Shown here: one piece after another, positions 6,669 to 7,648 of the stretch
Layout: every line of letters starts with the position of its first letter
Position numbering within the stretch: position 1 is the stretch's first letter
Assembly: GCA_036389105.1 (NCBI GenBank)
Contig: DASVQK010000038.1
Location: 1 to 7,648, forward strand
Reading direction: 5' to 3'
Source of the DNA: AC-37 sp036389105
GTDB lineage: Bacteria; Actinomycetota; Thermoleophilia; Solirubrobacterales; Thermoleophilaceae
Length of the DNA: 7,648 nucleotides
Notes under the pieces: model-generated
Seen by the model: only the letters and a program-made list of their open reading frames with translations
Database searches by the model: none
What the model was told of the DNA's origin: nothing
Made by a program: the position numbers and the translations under genes

Positions 6669-6681
6669 CAGGCGACGATAG
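6669..6681 (-). promoter_or_regulatory. promoter-like box before nfuA
   Basis: On the minus strand this reads CTATCGTCGCCTG and contains TATCGT (6680-6675), a TANNNT -10-like hexamer 10 nt before the nfuA ATG. It is 12/13 identical to the box before the DUF1622 gene and directly touches one arm of the inverted repeat. No clear -35 is visible at 16-18 nt upstream. Confidence 0.4.
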
Positions 6682-6738
6682 CGGGGGGTGGATGCAGTTG
6701 ATCCCGCATAGCGAGCCCAAGTGCATCCACGTCCCCGC
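6681..6738 (-). repeat. imperfect inverted repeat between the methyltransferase gene and nfuA
   Basis: The left arm is 6681-6696 and the right arm 6722-6738. GTGGATGCA (6688-6696) pairs perfectly with TGCATCCAC (6722-6730), and GCGGGG (6681-6686) pairs with CCCCGC (6733-6738). A small internal bulge (G6687 against G6731-T6732) separates the two helices. This gives 15 base pairs around a 25-nt loop. It begins 8 bp beyond the methyltransferase stop (in transcription direction) and ends against the nfuA promoter-like box. It may be a terminator without a U-tract, or a leader or operator structure for nfuA. Confidence 0.6.
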
Positions 6739-6745
6739 AGGCGGC

Positions 6746-7342
6746 CTATTCCGCCCGCCAGACGAACACGTCCCGGACGACCTCGCCGCGAAGGCCCAGG
6801 TCCTCTATCGCCTCCGTTACTCCGGGATACGACGCGTTCCCGTAGTCATGGAACGCCATCACGGCCCCAGGCGCCAACAAGGGCCGCCACGCCTCGAACG
6901 TCCGGGCCGTCAGGACACGGTCGTGCGAGCCGTCCACGAACACGAAGTCCGGCCGCACGCCCCGCCCGGCCGCGTCCCGCTCGCCCGGCTCGTCCACCAG
7001 CGCGATTCGCTCCCGCGCCGCCGGCGGCAGGAAGCCCAGGTACACCTCGCGCTCGGGCCGCACGATCGGGTCGAACGACAGCACCCGTCGCGCCGGGTCC
7101 GCCAGCGCCAGCGCGCCCGTGGTCCAAGCCGTCCCCGTGCCGATCTCCACCACCGACCGCCGCCCGCGGGCCAGCCGCAGCAGCAGCGCCAGCGACTCGG
7201 GTGGCGTGCCGGACACGAGCGACCACTCGTCCCGGGTCCTCGCCGCCGTCCGCCGCGACCGCGAGTAGAAGATCGCCACCCGAGGGGGAAGCCGCAGCAG
7301 CGGCAGGTTGCGGCGGACTACCGCGGGGAGCGCGAGCGCCAC
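6746..7342 (-). CDS. class I SAM-dependent methyltransferase (Methyltransf_24-like)
   Basis: A 198-aa protein with a Rossmann-fold methyltransferase core and a short basic N-terminal extension (residues 1-50). Motif I is VVEIGTGTAWTTGALA (64-79), the glycine-rich SAM loop. D91 in SFDPI sits at the end of strand 2, where the ribose hydroxyls are normally bound. VFVDGSHDRVLTARTFEAW (134-152) and the AFHDY segment (163-167) are typical of the Methyltransf_24 and cephalosporin-hydroxylase-like group, some of whose members act on sugars or small phenolics. The methyl acceptor cannot be told. There is no signal peptide or membrane segment, so it is probably cytosolic. GTG 7342 starts 4 bp after the stop of the preceding glycoside-hydrolase-like gene, so the two are almost certainly in one operon. 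The start is somewhat uncertain, since later residues could also serve. Confidence 0.85.
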   Translation of the reverse strand: MALALPAVVRRNLPLLRLPPRVAIFYSRSRRTAARTRDEWSLVSGTPPESLALLLRLARGRRSVVEIGTGTAWTTGALALADPARRVLSFDPIVRPEREVYLGFLPPAARERIALVDEPGERDAAGRGVRPDFVFVDGSHDRVLTARTFEAWRPLLAPGAVMAFHDYGNASYPGVTEAIEDLGLRGEVVRDVFVWRAE

Positions 7343-7346
7343 CGGC

Positions 7347-7648
7347 TCAGCGCGCGCAGCGGTCGGCCATGCCGCTCTTCTCCTCGCAGCCCTCCAGGCC
7401 GAGGGCGGTCCTGCGCAGAGCCGCGTACGCGGGCTTGCGCACGATCCTGCCGTCGGAGTCCAGGCGCGACAGCCCGGCGTAGTCGAACGGGTAGTGCTCG
7501 TCCTTGTCGAAGGTGAGCCACGTGTACCAGTACACGCGCTCCAGCCGAAGGCGGCGGCGCGCCTTCGCGAGCAGGCCCATGGCGGCCGTCAGCTTCTTGG
7601 CCTGTCCCTCCTCGGTCGTCTCGTTGCCGTACGTCCACTCCACCTTGT
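7347..7648 (-). CDS. glycoside-hydrolase-like protein, C-terminal fragment (5' end outside window)
   Basis: About 100 C-terminal residues of a protein whose frame is open to the window edge. Visible features are TEEGQAKKLTAAMGLLAKARRRLRL, then RVYWYTWLTFDKDEHYPFDYAGLSRLDSDGRIV and a RKPAYAALRR tail. This order recalls the last barrel helix, final strand and closing loop of actinobacterial clan GH-A glycoside hydrolases: a helix pairing residues after TEEGQA, a YW-TW strand, DYAGL, then KPAY. The catalytic residues would lie upstream, outside the window, so activity cannot be judged. A GTG at 7643 could act as a start, but a 98-aa protein beginning there would be only the end of a fold, so the gene is treated as partial. 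The TGA stop (7349-7347) is 4 bp before the methyltransferase GTG. The family call is moderate. Confidence 0.6.
   Translation of the reverse strand, partial: KVEWTYGNETTEEGQAKKLTAAMGLLAKARRRLRLERVYWYTWLTFDKDEHYPFDYAGLSRLDSDGRIVRKPAYAALRRTALGLEGCEEKSGMADRCAR

Noticed and set aside
6665..6730. N-terminal extension of NfuA from the in-frame ATG at 6730
   Set aside because: The extra 22 residues do not look like the family N-terminus, and the DNA encoding them is the inverted repeat and promoter-like box; ATG 6664 gives the expected MAEQIIHLTEKA.
6029..7516. 495-codon open frame on the plus strand opposite nfuA and the methyltransferase
   Set aside because: Low-complexity composition, antisense to two genes with clear conserved motifs.
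1..7648. Mobile elements, CRISPR arrays, tRNA or rRNA genes, toxin-antitoxin or defence modules
   Set aside because: No direct-repeat arrays, transposase or integrase motifs, tRNA-like folds or defence domains were seen on either strand. The genes are tightly packed and the base composition looks uniform.

Overview
The window is very GC-rich chromosomal DNA in which seven of the eight genes look like ordinary housekeeping or cell-surface genes. Codon third positions are almost all G or C, several genes use GTG or TTG starts, and ribosome-binding sites are weak. Together with the DUF1622, GH15 and NfuA sequence types, this suggests a high-GC actinobacterium, most likely class Thermoleophilia (Solirubrobacterales-like). 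The taxonomic guess rests on remembered family resemblance and was not searched.

Left half, + strand (1-5628). The window opens inside sufB and continues into an overlapping sufD with a TTG start. These are the scaffold subunits of the SUF iron-sulfur cluster assembly machine. Neither sufC nor sufS/sufU follows. Next come an M20-family zinc peptidase (1970-3103), a small secreted protein with an HxxxxxxD...HxH zinc-peptidase signature (3147-3722), and a GH15 glucoamylase/trehalase-like protein (about 3733-5628).

Right half, - strand (5639-7648), convergent with the left half and separated by only 10 bp. In transcription order it holds the C-terminal end of a glycoside-hydrolase-like protein cut by the window edge, a class I SAM-dependent methyltransferase 4 bp later, an NfuA-type Fe-S carrier, and a DUF1622 membrane protein. 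An 81-bp gap before nfuA holds a long imperfect inverted repeat that abuts a promoter-like box. Almost the same box lies before the DUF1622 gene.

Functional links. SufB/SufD (cluster assembly) and NfuA (cluster delivery) belong to one pathway, although they sit on opposite strands. The other genes have no obvious joint pathway. I found no mobile element, CRISPR array, RNA gene or convincing new multi-gene system.

The most interesting observations concern the GH15 gene. Its conserved N-terminus extends upstream of any canonical start codon, with an ATC well placed after a Shine-Dalgarno-like sequence. Also, the expected catalytic-acid Glu in the GIWE motif is Ser. After these come the paired promoter-like boxes and the inverted repeat at nfuA.
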